From the IMG/VR virus record IMGVR_UViG_3300046167_000039, positions 1-35,577 of that record: a DNA stretch of 35,577 bases; one strand, written 5' to 3'. The translations under genes were made by a program, and so were the position numbers. Within the stretch, counting starts at the first letter, position 1; each line of letters opens with the position of its first letter. This document shows, in pieces, positions 6,432 through 15,094 of the stretch. This DNA is from a virus. A model generated the notes under the pieces. The model was not told the DNA's origin. It saw nothing but the letters and a program-made list of their open reading frames with translations, and did not search any database.

Positions 6432-6694
6432 TACTGCACCTCAATCTTAGGTTCATCTTCTGGCTCAACAATTTGCTTCATGCGAGCTTCATAAGATGCA
6501 AGCAAAGTATTCAGATCATCAATATCGTTTTGTGCTTTCACAGTAAACTCATCTCTGACCTGTCTCTTTTCTTGCCATCTAGCCATCAATCGTTTTGCTT
6601 CGTCTGGTAACTCAGAAATCTTATGCTCCTTACCATCCTCAGTAAATTTGATCGTTGGATCTTCTACGTTCTCTGTTTTATTTTCTTCAACCAT
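6431..6694 (-). CDS. Hypothetical helical acidic protein, 87 aa
   Basis: I chose ATG 6694, which follows GGGAG closely and lies just after the upstream stop; a longer frame from 6805 would overlap the nuclease gene by 110 bases. The product has an acidic N-terminus (EENKTENVEDP), then HKISELPDEAKRLMARWQEK and a long coiled-coil-like helix. No family is recognised, but the position between the nuclease and the Sak4 gene suggests a recombination accessory. Confidence 0.65.
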   Translation of the reverse strand: MVEENKTENVEDPTIKFTEDGKEHKISELPDEAKRLMARWQEKRQVRDEFTVKAQNDIDDLNTLLASYEARMKQIVEPEDEPKIEVQ

Positions 6695-6695
6695 T

Positions 6696-7430
6696 TTAGT
6701 CTCCCTTTTGGTTTTGTTTATAGGTATCACACACATCTTTAGCATTACACCAACGGCATCCGTCTTTACTATAGTTATATGTGGGTATTTCTTCAAAGCA
6801 AGCATCTGCTGCTGGCTTTAAAGTTTCATAAGCCCATTCAACCAAATTAATAGCTGATATGGAATATGATCTGATAGGACCATCTTTATGCCAACCTCTT
6901 GGCTGTACGATAGTCATTTGAACTGTGCAATCATCACCGTATCTAGTCAATGCACCAAGTGCATAGATACGCATTTGTGGGTTATCTGCTTCAACCGCCC
7001 ACTTACCTGTTTTTAAATCTATTATTTCTATGGTGTCTTTACCAATAAGAATAGCATCTGCTGTACCCCAAAGATCTAGGTGTATCTCTGGCATGTTTAC
7101 CTTCTCTTCAATTAATGGTCTTTTAATGTCTAGCTCTTGTACTCTTTGGTCTATGTAATCCACATAATCATTAGCACAATCAATCATGTCTTGGTCAACT
7201 GTGATGTCGAAGTCTTCTACATGATGTGTAGTACCGAGATAATATTCTTCTATGGTTAAGTTATTTAACCTACCTTTAAGTAGTGTCTCTACCATTTCGT
7301 GAATCAACGTACCAGTAGCAGCGGGTATGCCTACCTTGTATTCTACGTTTGCGCTTGCAAGTAATTGTGGCATGCCTGGACAAGCCATCCATATCTTTGC
7401 AGCTGATGGACTTAACTTAGCGTGTGCCAT
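6696..7430 (-). CDS. PD-(D/E)XK exonuclease, DUF2800 / Cas4-like
   Basis: The 244-residue protein shows the RecB/Cas4-type nuclease layout: H44 (LIHEM), D125 in GTADAILI, D138 and K140 in IIDLKTGK, and QMRIYALGA. It also has a cysteine set, C17, C225, C228 and C234, that matches the iron-sulfur ligands of Cas4 and AddB-like enzymes. DUF2800 members are phage exonucleases thought to make single-stranded DNA for annealing. It is encoded upstream of the Sak4-like and SSB-like genes, giving a complete recombination set. Confidence 0.8.
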   Translation of the reverse strand: MAHAKLSPSAAKIWMACPGMPQLLASANVEYKVGIPAATGTLIHEMVETLLKGRLNNLTIEEYYLGTTHHVEDFDITVDQDMIDCANDYVDYIDQRVQELDIKRPLIEEKVNMPEIHLDLWGTADAILIGKDTIEIIDLKTGKWAVEADNPQMRIYALGALTRYGDDCTVQMTIVQPRGWHKDGPIRSYSISAINLVEWAYETLKPAADACFEEIPTYNYSKDGCRWCNAKDVCDTYKQNQKGD

Positions 7431-7632
7431 GTACAGAAATATAAGAGTCTTGTTCCATTCTTTTCACATCATCTAGATCGTACTTGATCTTACCGCCAAT
7501 CTTAAAATAGTTTGGGCCTTGGCCTCTATACCTTCTATTGTCAATTGTTTTCTTGCTGACTCCCCATCTCTCTGCTAGTTCGTCAACCTCTATGGTATTT
7601 GATATGTCAAAATTCTTTTCTAATATTTCCAT
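7417..7632 (-). CDS. AlpA/excisionase-type HTH regulator
   Basis: The 71-residue protein has a MerR/AlpA-like helix-turn-helix: VDELAERWGVSKKTIDNRR, then a wing GPNYFKIGGKIKYDLDDVKRM. It is the first gene of the minus-strand replication operon and borders the divergent region 7633-7721, which holds several AT-rich palindromes. Autoregulation there is the simplest guess. Members also act as excisionases, but no integrase is present. It overlaps the nuclease gene by 14 bases. Confidence 0.75.
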   Translation of the reverse strand: MEILEKNFDISNTIEVDELAERWGVSKKTIDNRRYRGQGPNYFKIGGKIKYDLDDVKRMEQDSYISVHGTR

Positions 7633-7721
7633 AAATTTCCCTTTTATTAATATTTTTGTTTATAATAAACCAATATTACTAATTTACAAGTGATATATTA
7701 ATAAAAAAGTGGAGAAATTTT
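7633..7721. promoter_or_regulatory. Divergent promoter region with operator-like repeats
   Basis: TTTTATTAATAT (7642-7653) and ATATTAATAAAA (7695-7706) are a perfect 12-bp inverted repeat separated by 41 bp, and each half carries the palindrome TATTAATA. A further 13-bp palindrome, GTTTATAATAAAC, lies at 7658-7670. A minus-strand promoter can be drawn as TTGTAA (7689-7684) and TATTAT (7667-7662) with a 16-base spacer, overlapping that palindrome. GTGGAG at 7709-7714 serves the plus-strand gene starting at 7722. Confidence 0.6.
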
Positions 7722-8054
7722 ATGAATAAAACTATATATGCACATACAGATATAGGCAATGAAAAGGATTGGGATCAAGCAATAGACAAGCTTGCAACTA
7801 ATAACCAAGTAGCTGGAACGCATTACAAGCAATCTAGAATACAGCCTATAGACTATATATACGCTAATAATTTGTCATATAACCTTGGTAGTTGTCTGAA
7901 GTACATAACCAGAAGTAAAGGCGAGAAGAGTGATAGAGTGACTGACTTATTAAAAGCCAAACACTTTATAGATCTTGAATTACAAATGGTACATGGTGTA
8001 GATGCAAAGGGTAATGACATAGGTAAGTATTCTGTAGAAGTTTCTCTTGATTAA
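7722..8054 (+). CDS. DUF3310-type phage protein
   Basis: The 110-residue product contains AGTHYKQSRIQPIDYIYANN and LGSCLKYITRSKGEKSDRVTDLLKAKHFIDLEL, the characteristic DUF3310 (SaV-like) pattern common in phage early regions. Its function is unproven; related proteins are often found fused or next to nucleotide metabolism genes. It starts the short plus-strand operon opposite the HTH regulator and follows a GTGGAG ribosome site. Confidence 0.8.
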   Translation: MNKTIYAHTDIGNEKDWDQAIDKLATNNQVAGTHYKQSRIQPIDYIYANNLSYNLGSCLKYITRSKGEKSDRVTDLLKAKHFIDLELQMVHGVDAKGNDIGKYSVEVSLD

Positions 8055-8064
8055 TGAGGTAACT

Positions 8065-8280
8065 ATGAACTTATATGAGTTTGACGATCCAATTCTTAAA
8101 GAAAGAAACGGAAGAAAACCAATATATGTAAACAAACATCTTGCTAAAAAGTTTAAGGATTTTTGTGAGAGCGAGCAGAAAGAACCACATAAGGTGGCTG
8201 AGTATCTAATATCTTTAGGTATGAATTCTGTTGAGCATTACGAAGATCCTATGGTGTCTGTTGACATTGAAGCTCTTTAA
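8065..8280 (+). CDS. Small hypothetical protein, 71 aa
   Basis: ATG 8065, ten bases after the DUF3310 stop and preceded by GAGG, is a better start than the in-frame TTG at 8047. The product is charged (KERNGRKPIYVNKHLAKKF) with an acidic tail. KVAEYLISLGM could be the second helix of a ribbon-helix-helix-like fold, but this is weak. Its last 32 bases overlap the convergent minus-strand nuclease gene. Confidence 0.6.
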   Translation: MNLYEFDDPILKERNGRKPIYVNKHLAKKFKDFCESEQKEPHKVAEYLISLGMNSVEHYEDPMVSVDIEAL

Positions 8281-8662
8281 ATAGATCTTCTGTATTTTGC
8301 AACGAATCTGTTGCTTGGATATCTTTGTCTTCAACGGTTATCTGTCCTTTACCACAAGGGAAAGAATACATTACTTTTTGACAATTTAATGCTACTAAAG
8401 CATACACATCTATATCACCCTTCTCATAAAACCTATTTCTAGAATGAGAACCACAACGCAAATCAAACCGCCAGTTCTTTCTGGCTTTCTCTATTTGCTT
8501 TTGTGTTTTGACCTGGCACTTATAAAGAGTGTTACCAACTTCAAAGATGATATCGGCTTTAGAACCATGTGGCATTACAGTTACAGTATCAGAATGGGAA
8601 GAAAGCACCGAGGCTACTAAATATTCTCCAGATCGGCCAACTCTTTCTGATTGGCGGGACAT
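8249..8662 (-). CDS. Small PD-(D/E)XK endonuclease-like protein
   Basis: The 137-residue protein has GRSGEYLVASVL (E13), SKADIIFEVGN (D37) and YKCQVKTQ (Q50, K52), the spacing of a PD-(D/E)XK core in the QxK variant seen in group I intron-type endonucleases and resolvases. It is the last gene of the late operon, after the internal virion proteins. A role in DNA processing or competitor-genome cleavage is possible. No intron or homing site is visible, so I do not call it a homing enzyme. Confidence 0.6.
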   Translation of the reverse strand: MSRQSERVGRSGEYLVASVLSSHSDTVTVMPHGSKADIIFEVGNTLYKCQVKTQKQIEKARKNWRFDLRCGSHSRNRFYEKGDIDVYALVALNCQKVMYSFPCGKGQITVEDKDIQATDSLQNTEDLFKELQCQQTP

Positions 8663-8666
8663 GTGG

Positions 8667-10712
8667 TTATTGTGGCGTTGGTTCTTGTTGCAATTGTTCA
8701 GAAACCATTGGAACAGCTGGCTGTACTGCTATTGCACTAGGAGGCACGGGTACGTCTGGTAATTCTGGTATTGCCTTTAAAAACTTTTTCATAAATTCTT
8801 CTTTTTTACCAGCTACATTTCTACTGGCACTTTTTAATAAACTTTTATCAAATGGGTTTGACAAAAATTGGTTTAACACTCTGAGAAAACCAAATCCTGC
8901 AAAAGCACCAACACCACCACCAGCACTTATACCTGTTGTACCAATTAATGCTGTTGGTCCTAATGACTGTGCTGATCTTAATAAACCAGATCTAAGTATA
9001 AATGTGTTGACATCTGGCAACGCTTCAGGAAACTGTTTTAATATGTCTAAGAACTGAAAAAGGTCTTGTGCATTTGTGTATTTATAATCTTTTAATAATT
9101 CTTGAGTAGCTGCGTATCTTTTGCTTTTTAAATTATCAAAACCTAGTTCATTATATAATTTACCAAAATCTCTTTTTTCGCTTTTTAGATATTTATTAAA
9201 TATATCATCTAAATAATTAGCAGCTAATTCATTTACCTTCTTTGTACCAATAATTCCTTTTAATTCTTTTACTGCTTCTGGTGATTTGGCGTTACTAAAT
9301 GTTTTAGAATATAAATCTTCTATTCTTTGTGATGGCGGTCTGCCTATACCTGGTCGCAAAGCTCCTTTTCCTAATGCTTTTTGAAACTCTTTACCAGTTT
9401 TGCCCTCTACCACAGACATATATTCTTTAAAAAGCCTATCTCCCGCCGACATTAGTCTGCCAGCTTGATCTTTTGGATCTCTTAACTGTTTTTTCATAGT
9501 ATCTTGTAAAGCAGTAACCGACCTATACGCATAATTGTTTGGTGTTGCACCCTTGGCTGGGTCATATTTTTTAGCTAAATTGGTTAGCTTAGTGTCTAAG
9601 GCTTCTACATCATTGTAAGATAATTTTCTTTGCACAGGAGCTAATCCTCTTCTACTCATAGCAAAATCTGATTTGTATATTCGCAGTTCATTTAATAAAT
9701 CTAAAACATCTTGTGGAGCATCTGTAAATTTACTTTTGGGATAAACAGTATTAGCTGTTCTAACTAAATTTGTTGTGTCAAAAAAATTACCTTTTTTCTT
9801 GTTTAAATCTTTAGCTTTTCTATAAACAGATGTATAAGAATTTCTCCAATCTTTAAAAGATTGCATGCCTAATTCTTTAATCATTTTTGATCTTTCAACC
9901 TCAGTAAGAGGCATTTTTTTAGCAGTTGGCGATATCCTTTTGCTTAATGCTTTATCAACCTGTTCAAAGGTTGTGGCTAATTGTTTTTGACCAGGAGTTC
10001 CTGCTAATGGCATGCGACTTGTTAAGTTATATATACCCCTAACAAATGGTGATGTGCTAGCTTGACCAAGTGAAAGGTCTATACCTTCTTTAGCTAGAAC
10101 CTCTGCTTGTTTTGCAGCCTCATCAGTTATACCCATTTGTTTTTCTAAAAAACTTACTGTTTTTTGTGGGTCAGCTGATTTTTCTACTGCTGCTTTCTTT
10201 GCTGCTTGTGCTTTGTCTACAATTTTAGAAACGACTGGTTTTAATGCTTTACCAGCAACAGGTACTGCGGTTGTCAGAGCCGCATCTACTGCGCCAGTTA
10301 CAGCAGCATCTTTAATTCTTTCACTTGCGCTCGGTGCTGGCATATCAGGAGCTAATAAGTCGCCTAAAAAATCTGCTGCTAAAGAACCACTACCTGCGCC
10401 AACCCCTGCGCCCGCACCTGCGCCAGCAATTATTCCTGGAAGTCCTGCGGGTGTACCAGCTATACCACCTGCCACCGCGCCGACAGTACCACCTACAACT
10501 TCTAAGAAACCTTCAGCCCATGAGGGCAATCTGCCTGGATAATCGTTTGGGCTTATAACGCCTAGTTCAATGCCTATTTTTCTTGTTCTAGCATAGTATG
10601 TCTTTGCATCAATTTTGCCTTCTTGCAACAATTTATAACCATCGGATTTTATTTCGTTAAAAACCTGTTGTTTATTTTCTGCTTTTTTGAGTTCTTCGTA
10701 TGTGCTAGCCAT
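8667..10712 (-). CDS. Internal virion / DNA ejection protein with Gly-rich membrane segments
   Basis: This 681-residue protein has a short helical N-terminus, then a long glycine- and alanine-rich hydrophobic tract (about residues 73-110) that could span a membrane. A central charged helical body follows, with a second Gly-rich hydrophobic stretch near residues 580-610. Such proteins are ejected with podovirus DNA and form a channel through the cell envelope. The position among tail and internal virion genes agrees. I recognise no enzymatic motif, and the body is AT-rich and lysine-rich. Confidence 0.6.
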   Translation of the reverse strand: MASTYEELKKAENKQQVFNEIKSDGYKLLQEGKIDAKTYYARTRKIGIELGVISPNDYPGRLPSWAEGFLEVVGGTVGAVAGGIAGTPAGLPGIIAGAGAGAGVGAGSGSLAADFLGDLLAPDMPAPSASERIKDAAVTGAVDAALTTAVPVAGKALKPVVSKIVDKAQAAKKAAVEKSADPQKTVSFLEKQMGITDEAAKQAEVLAKEGIDLSLGQASTSPFVRGIYNLTSRMPLAGTPGQKQLATTFEQVDKALSKRISPTAKKMPLTEVERSKMIKELGMQSFKDWRNSYTSVYRKAKDLNKKKGNFFDTTNLVRTANTVYPKSKFTDAPQDVLDLLNELRIYKSDFAMSRRGLAPVQRKLSYNDVEALDTKLTNLAKKYDPAKGATPNNYAYRSVTALQDTMKKQLRDPKDQAGRLMSAGDRLFKEYMSVVEGKTGKEFQKALGKGALRPGIGRPPSQRIEDLYSKTFSNAKSPEAVKELKGIIGTKKVNELAANYLDDIFNKYLKSEKRDFGKLYNELGFDNLKSKRYAATQELLKDYKYTNAQDLFQFLDILKQFPEALPDVNTFILRSGLLRSAQSLGPTALIGTTGISAGGGVGAFAGFGFLRVLNQFLSNPFDKSLLKSASRNVAGKKEEFMKKFLKAIPELPDVPVPPSAIAVQPAVPMVSEQLQQEPTPQ

Positions 10713-11742
10713 TGTTTAAGTATAAATTTTGATATTTACCAGAGACACCAAAATCACTTGGTGGCTGCAATGTTTCTTCTTTTTTTCCTTTAAGTGAAAG
10801 AATTGCTGAATCTAACTTTTTAGACAGTAACAGGCTTTTGTTTAACTCTTCTCTATATTTTTCTTTATTAGCATCAGATACTATAGATGACTGCATCCCT
10901 TGTTTTAAGTTTTTTATTCTTGCATCAACTTGATCTTTAACATTTTCATATTTTTCTCTAGCATCTGCGTGCGATGTTGCTGCGCCCATTGGTAAATTAG
11001 CTTTTAAATTTTCATAAATTAAGACATTTGGTCTACCTGTAAAATCAGCAGCTAAATTAGCTAATATTTCTGTATTTAAGCTGTTTCTAGCTCTAACCGC
11101 AGAACTTGTTTTTTCATCTATATCAAAACCCATCTTTCTTGTTATTTGACTCATGCCTTCTTGTAAAGCATCTACAGGCCCAAATGCTTGATCTAAGTTT
11201 GCAAATGTATCTAAAATATCGGTTTCTTTTACGGTTTCTTGGACATTTTCTTCAACATTTTTAATTATTTGTGCATCAGATATGCCAGTTTGTCTTAAAT
11301 CCATCACATCTTTAATTTCAGCGCCAGCTAATACTAAATTTATTTCTTGGTCAGAAAATCCAGCACCTTTTAATCTTTGTATTTGTTGTTGTGAAGAAGC
11401 TAATCCCTCTTGTTGTTCTTGTTTTCTTAGGTAGCCTTGTTGCAATCCTCTTTCACCAAAAAGTTCATACATTTTAGCAAGGTTTGGATCTGTCTCTGCT
11501 AAACCTTGTAATTGTTTTTTTCTTTGATCTTCTAATTTTTTTTGTTCTTGTTGGCTTTTAAGTTGTAACGCTTGTTGTGCAAAGTCTTTTTGACCACGCA
11601 ATGCACCACCTAATGCGTAAAGCATCATACCAAGGTTACTGTTGTTTTTAGGCTTTAGCCTCGGCGCTGTCACAACCGTATTTGGAACCATTTTATTACC
11701 ATAAGGTACTAAACTGTCTGTTGAAAGAAATCCGTTTGCCAT
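10705..11742 (-). CDS. Internal virion-like coiled-coil protein
   Basis: The 345-residue product has a coil-prone Gln/Lys-rich region (ALQLKSQQEQKKLEDQRKKQ) after an N-terminal segment NLGMMLYALGGALRGQKDF. The C-terminal half is helical. It overlaps the ejection-like protein gene by eight bases and follows the S74-tailed protein, a cluster typical of internal virion proteins in marine podovirus-like genomes. No catalytic motif is seen. Confidence 0.55.
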   Translation of the reverse strand: MANGFLSTDSLVPYGNKMVPNTVVTAPRLKPKNNSNLGMMLYALGGALRGQKDFAQQALQLKSQQEQKKLEDQRKKQLQGLAETDPNLAKMYELFGERGLQQGYLRKQEQQEGLASSQQQIQRLKGAGFSDQEINLVLAGAEIKDVMDLRQTGISDAQIIKNVEENVQETVKETDILDTFANLDQAFGPVDALQEGMSQITRKMGFDIDEKTSSAVRARNSLNTEILANLAADFTGRPNVLIYENLKANLPMGAATSHADAREKYENVKDQVDARIKNLKQGMQSSIVSDANKEKYREELNKSLLLSKKLDSAILSLKGKKEETLQPPSDFGVSGKYQNLYLNNG

Positions 11743-12831
11743 TTATAAAACTCCGTAATTAACCATGTAATAACCATTAGCATTTTTGGTTACTGCTTCT
11801 GGCATATACTTCATAATTTCTTGTGCTATTACACCTGTTGTTGGATCGGTGATACCAAGCTTTTTAGCTTTATCATTCCATTCCCATGTGTATAAGTTGT
11901 GTCCGTTTTCTGATTTGCCTATTGGTTTTATGTTGTCTTTTAGTTTTTCATCAGATAAAAAATACATACCAGCAAGCTGTGCAGCTGTTCCTAAAATATC
12001 ACCAGACCCAGTTTTTTGCTGTCCAGTTGTTGTTTGTGAAATGAGCGGTGTACCCATACCAGCTTGTAATAAACCAATCTGTTGCTGTGGATATGCCAAT
12101 GCTCTTTGGAATTCGCCTCTTTGCGCTTCGATTGCTCTTTGTTGTAGTTGTTGCTGCTGCGCACCCGCTTGCCCTAGCAATCCTAATCCTTGTAACTGAC
12201 CAGTTTGTAAACCACCTAGCAAGCCTGCTTGTTGCTGCCTTGCTTGTAATTCAAACTGTGGCGCAAACATTTGCATTTGTTGTTGCCTTGCCACATCACG
12301 CTCCGCCGCCGCTTGCGCCTGCTCAAAACCAGACTGCCTTAAACCAGCAGCTGTTCTAGCCATTTGCTCTGCGTAAGGTTTTTGTGACTCAGACTCTAAT
12401 AATGCTGATCTTGAACCACCAAATGCGCCTGCTCTAATCGCACGCTCCTGCGCACCACCTCGCGCTATATCAGCTTGCTTTTGTATATCGCTCATAGCAA
12501 GGTCTATAACTTGTTGCTGATAAGGTGATTGATATGCTCCGATGTCTTGACCAAGCAAAGATGCAGCTTGACCAGTCATAGGTCTTTGCTCTTGTGCTAA
12601 TCCTTGTAAGGCTTTTGTTGGGTCGTAACCCATACCCGTTTCAAATAGTCCTCTAGTCGCCTGAAACTGTCGTAATTGATCTGGGTTGAATCCAGATACC
12701 ATTGGGCCTGTGTAAGGTATAAACGGCTGTTGAGCCATTCCTCTAGCTGTTCCAAATAACTCTTTAAACTGTTCTTCTTGGAAAGCTGGTAAGCTTGCTT
12801 CAGATACTGTTGTGGTTTTTCCTTTACTCAT
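11743..12831 (-). CDS. Gln/Ala-rich virion protein with S74 autocleaving chaperone tail
   Basis: The 362-residue protein has a long Q/A/R-rich helical body (ERAIRAGAFGGSRSALLESE, QQQQLQQRAIEAQRGEF). It then carries a C-terminal domain starting at about residue 293 with SDEKLKDNIKPI, the Ser-Asp cleavage signature of intramolecular chaperones (Peptidase S74), and GVIAQEIMKYMPEAV. In this family the tail folds a trimer and then cuts itself off. Such domains usually end tail spikes, so its presence on an internal virion-like body is notable. It overlaps the GNAT-like gene by ATGA at 12831-12828. Confidence 0.7.
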   Translation of the reverse strand: MSKGKTTTVSEASLPAFQEEQFKELFGTARGMAQQPFIPYTGPMVSGFNPDQLRQFQATRGLFETGMGYDPTKALQGLAQEQRPMTGQAASLLGQDIGAYQSPYQQQVIDLAMSDIQKQADIARGGAQERAIRAGAFGGSRSALLESESQKPYAEQMARTAAGLRQSGFEQAQAAAERDVARQQQMQMFAPQFELQARQQQAGLLGGLQTGQLQGLGLLGQAGAQQQQLQQRAIEAQRGEFQRALAYPQQQIGLLQAGMGTPLISQTTTGQQKTGSGDILGTAAQLAGMYFLSDEKLKDNIKPIGKSENGHNLYTWEWNDKAKKLGITDPTTGVIAQEIMKYMPEAVTKNANGYYMVNYGVL

Positions 12832-13253
12832 AAGTCTTTTCTAATTAAATATTCTGTTTCAAATCCTAGATGTTTTAGTTTTCTTGTCCATCCTTTTCTA
12901 CCGCCACCATACAATCTTTTGATGCCAGCTTGTTTTGCAAAGGCTTCTATAGATGGTAGCATTTCTTCTAACTCTTTATAATCACCACCACAAAATAAAA
13001 GATTCATTGCTTTAACTTGTGGATATATTACAAATTCTGTTATGTATGCAGACTTTTTGCCTGGCCATAAATGGAATATACCTTGTCTTATTTTATCCTC
13101 TATGTCGTCAATTGTATAGGAATCTTGATGTTTAACAGCTTTTGCTATATAGGGTTTGCACCTATCCCATTCAACTTCCCAAGGTTCTTTTTTGACCTCT
13201 TGTATGTTAATTACTTTGTTAGTCGCCTCTTGCATATTCCACAACGCTTGCAT
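12828..13253 (-). CDS. GNAT-like phage protein
   Basis: The 141-residue protein has PWEVEWDRCKPYIAKAV, a beta strand AYITEFVIYPQVKAMNLLFCGG, and KRLYGGGRKGWTRKLKHLGF, which resembles the acetyl-CoA-binding and last strands of GNAT-fold proteins found in podovirus structural regions. Whether it is an active acetyltransferase is unclear. It overlaps the upstream gene by 35 bases; ATG 13235 is an alternative start with less overlap. Confidence 0.5.
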   Translation of the reverse strand: MQALWNMQEATNKVINIQEVKKEPWEVEWDRCKPYIAKAVKHQDSYTIDDIEDKIRQGIFHLWPGKKSAYITEFVIYPQVKAMNLLFCGGDYKELEEMLPSIEAFAKQAGIKRLYGGGRKGWTRKLKHLGFETEYLIRKDL

Positions 13254-13581
13254 AAACCGTCAGATTACCAGCGCGATCTGCTTGTATTTTTACTATATCG
13301 CCTTGGTGTAAAATGATGCTACGAGACAACAACTCTGCAGTGTTGTACGCACTAATAGTATATTCTTTAAATATTGTGTATGACACACCAGCATTTGTTA
13401 CAGTCACAGTTATATTAGTTTGCTGGTTGTCATGGTCGCATACTAATATAGATTCTATTACTGTAAAGCTGAAATCATCACCGCTTGGCGATGTGTATAA
13501 AGTTGTTAAATCCGTAGTAGTAAGAATTTGATGTGCTGCTTCTGCACGTTGGATATATTGTTCTTTTGCAGCTAATCGCAT
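13219..13581 (-). CDS. Hypothetical beta-rich virion-associated protein, 120 aa
   Basis: The N-terminal helix (RLAAKEQYIQRAEAAHQIL) is followed by alternating hydrophobic strands (FSFTVIESILVCDHDNQQTN, ITVTVTNAGVSYTIF, TVYASVVEY), consistent with a small beta-sandwich. It lies between the beta-propeller tail protein and the GNAT-like gene and overlaps both. It is probably a minor tail or decoration component; I recognise no family. Confidence 0.6.
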   Translation of the reverse strand: MRLAAKEQYIQRAEAAHQILTTTDLTTLYTSPSGDDFSFTVIESILVCDHDNQQTNITVTVTNAGVSYTIFKEYTISAYNTAELLSRSIILHQGDIVKIQADRAGNLTVYASVVEYARGD

Positions 13582-15092
13582 TATCTTCTACCTCTTGGTC
13601 TTAAGTTGAGTCTTATTTTGCCAACTTGAAAGTCTTGTGTAGTACCACCTGTTACAGTCATTTGTACTTGTCTTGCTGTGAATCTTGCATCGGTATAACC
13701 ATCATTTTCAAAAGTAAATGATCCAAAGTCTGTTACAGAACCCATCGGAGTAAATTTACCTTTGAAGCTTATAACCACACCAGGTAATGTATTTGCTTCT
13801 TCATCTGGAATGATTTGATTGCATTGCACATAGTTATCACCATTGCCTAATTCTATAGGACCGCTTGTGCAAAAAGGCACATCCGAGTCTAGATTTGGTG
13901 AGTTTGATAGCGTAGTGGATTCATGCTCATAAATAAAACCAAGTGAATCTCCTGCAATCGGGAAGTCAAATGCACCCTGGTCAATCCAACAGCCTCTATC
14001 TAATGATCCAATGGACCAAGTGTTTTCTAGGTAGTTCCAAATGATATATTTGTTTGGCCTGTATTGGCTTGTGCCTACTGGGAATCCCCACCATATCTCA
14101 TTAAAGTTTGAGTTGTGTCCACCCCATGATGCGTTTCTACCTGGAACATTTAGGTTATCATAAACAAAGTCATGCACTTCACATGGTATTTCTCTAACAA
14201 CACCATCATAAACAAAGTATGAGTTTTCACCCATCCATGCTAAGAAGTTACCTGTTTGTACTACTGACCTTCTGCTGATAGCTTTACAGTTAGCACCAGC
14301 TGTTGTAATACCATACACATATGGTGAGCCAACATAGCTCATTCTATCTATACCAGTATCACTAAATATGATGACATCGTTTTGGTATTTAATACCTAGT
14401 AACGCTCTACCGCCTGTAGGTATTTGCAGATCACCTGCCTTGTTATTGGCCTTAGATGTCCAGTTGGTATTATCTTCTCTATCGCTCCATGCTACCTTTC
14501 TAGGATCTCCGCCCGCACCAATAGCAACTAAATGTCTTTCGTTGGTTACTAATACTGATTGATTGTCTATCGGTGCATTGGGAACGATTGTGCCGATGGT
14601 ATCAGGCGAACCACCTGATGAGTCTGGTCGCCATTGATAGATCTTACCGTCACCAGAAAAACAAAAGATTAGGTGTTCACCCCAGTTGTCAAAGGAGAAA
14701 TGACCCTGTTGTAATGGTAAACCTGATTGTGATCTAGCATCACCATAATCTTCAACACCCCAATGGTATGCACCATAGCCCAATGGATCAGCTGTAACAT
14801 CGTTTACAAATCCCGATGGTGTTATATCGGTCCAAGTGTTGTCGTAAAGTACATAGATCTTTTGTCTAGTACCAACTGCTAGTACGTTATTACCAGCATT
14901 ATCTTTATAGGCGTACATGCCAATAGGCTCGCCGTCTAATGCTGTAGCTCTTAATTTAGACCAACCGCCTATAGGTTTTAGGTAGCCGTTTTCAAAACGA
15001 ACTAAGTTGCCGTCAACCCAACGACCTTTATTAGCATAGTCAGTTCCATTTTTGACTATTCCAGCTGGCGGAGTTACAGGCAACAGGGCCAT
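13581..15092 (-). CDS. Beta-propeller tail protein
   Basis: This 503-residue protein is made of repeated strand-rich units (GKIYQWRPDSSGG, GRALLGIKYQNDVIIFSDTG, YFVYDGVVREIPCEV, KYIIWNYLENTWSIG), as in propeller-type tail proteins of P22-like and marine podoviruses, including packaged-DNA stabilisation or hub proteins. It should form part of the short tail that seals the portal. It follows a small conserved virion protein gene and overlaps the next gene by one base. Confidence 0.65.
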   Translation of the reverse strand: MALLPVTPPAGIVKNGTDYANKGRWVDGNLVRFENGYLKPIGGWSKLRATALDGEPIGMYAYKDNAGNNVLAVGTRQKIYVLYDNTWTDITPSGFVNDVTADPLGYGAYHWGVEDYGDARSQSGLPLQQGHFSFDNWGEHLIFCFSGDGKIYQWRPDSSGGSPDTIGTIVPNAPIDNQSVLVTNERHLVAIGAGGDPRKVAWSDREDNTNWTSKANNKAGDLQIPTGGRALLGIKYQNDVIIFSDTGIDRMSYVGSPYVYGITTAGANCKAISRRSVVQTGNFLAWMGENSYFVYDGVVREIPCEVHDFVYDNLNVPGRNASWGGHNSNFNEIWWGFPVGTSQYRPNKYIIWNYLENTWSIGSLDRGCWIDQGAFDFPIAGDSLGFIYEHESTTLSNSPNLDSDVPFCTSGPIELGNGDNYVQCNQIIPDEEANTLPGVVISFKGKFTPMGSVTDFGSFTFENDGYTDARFTARQVQMTVTGGTTQDFQVGKIRLNLRPRGRR

Positions 15093-15094
15093 GA

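Noticed and set aside
6695-6805. Upstream extension of the 87-residue helical protein
   Set aside because: It would overlap the nuclease gene by over 100 bases; ATG 6694 has a strong ribosome site.
11786-12359. Cys/Leu-rich plus-strand frames
   Set aside because: Antisense to the Gln/Ala-rich virion protein; no independent signals.
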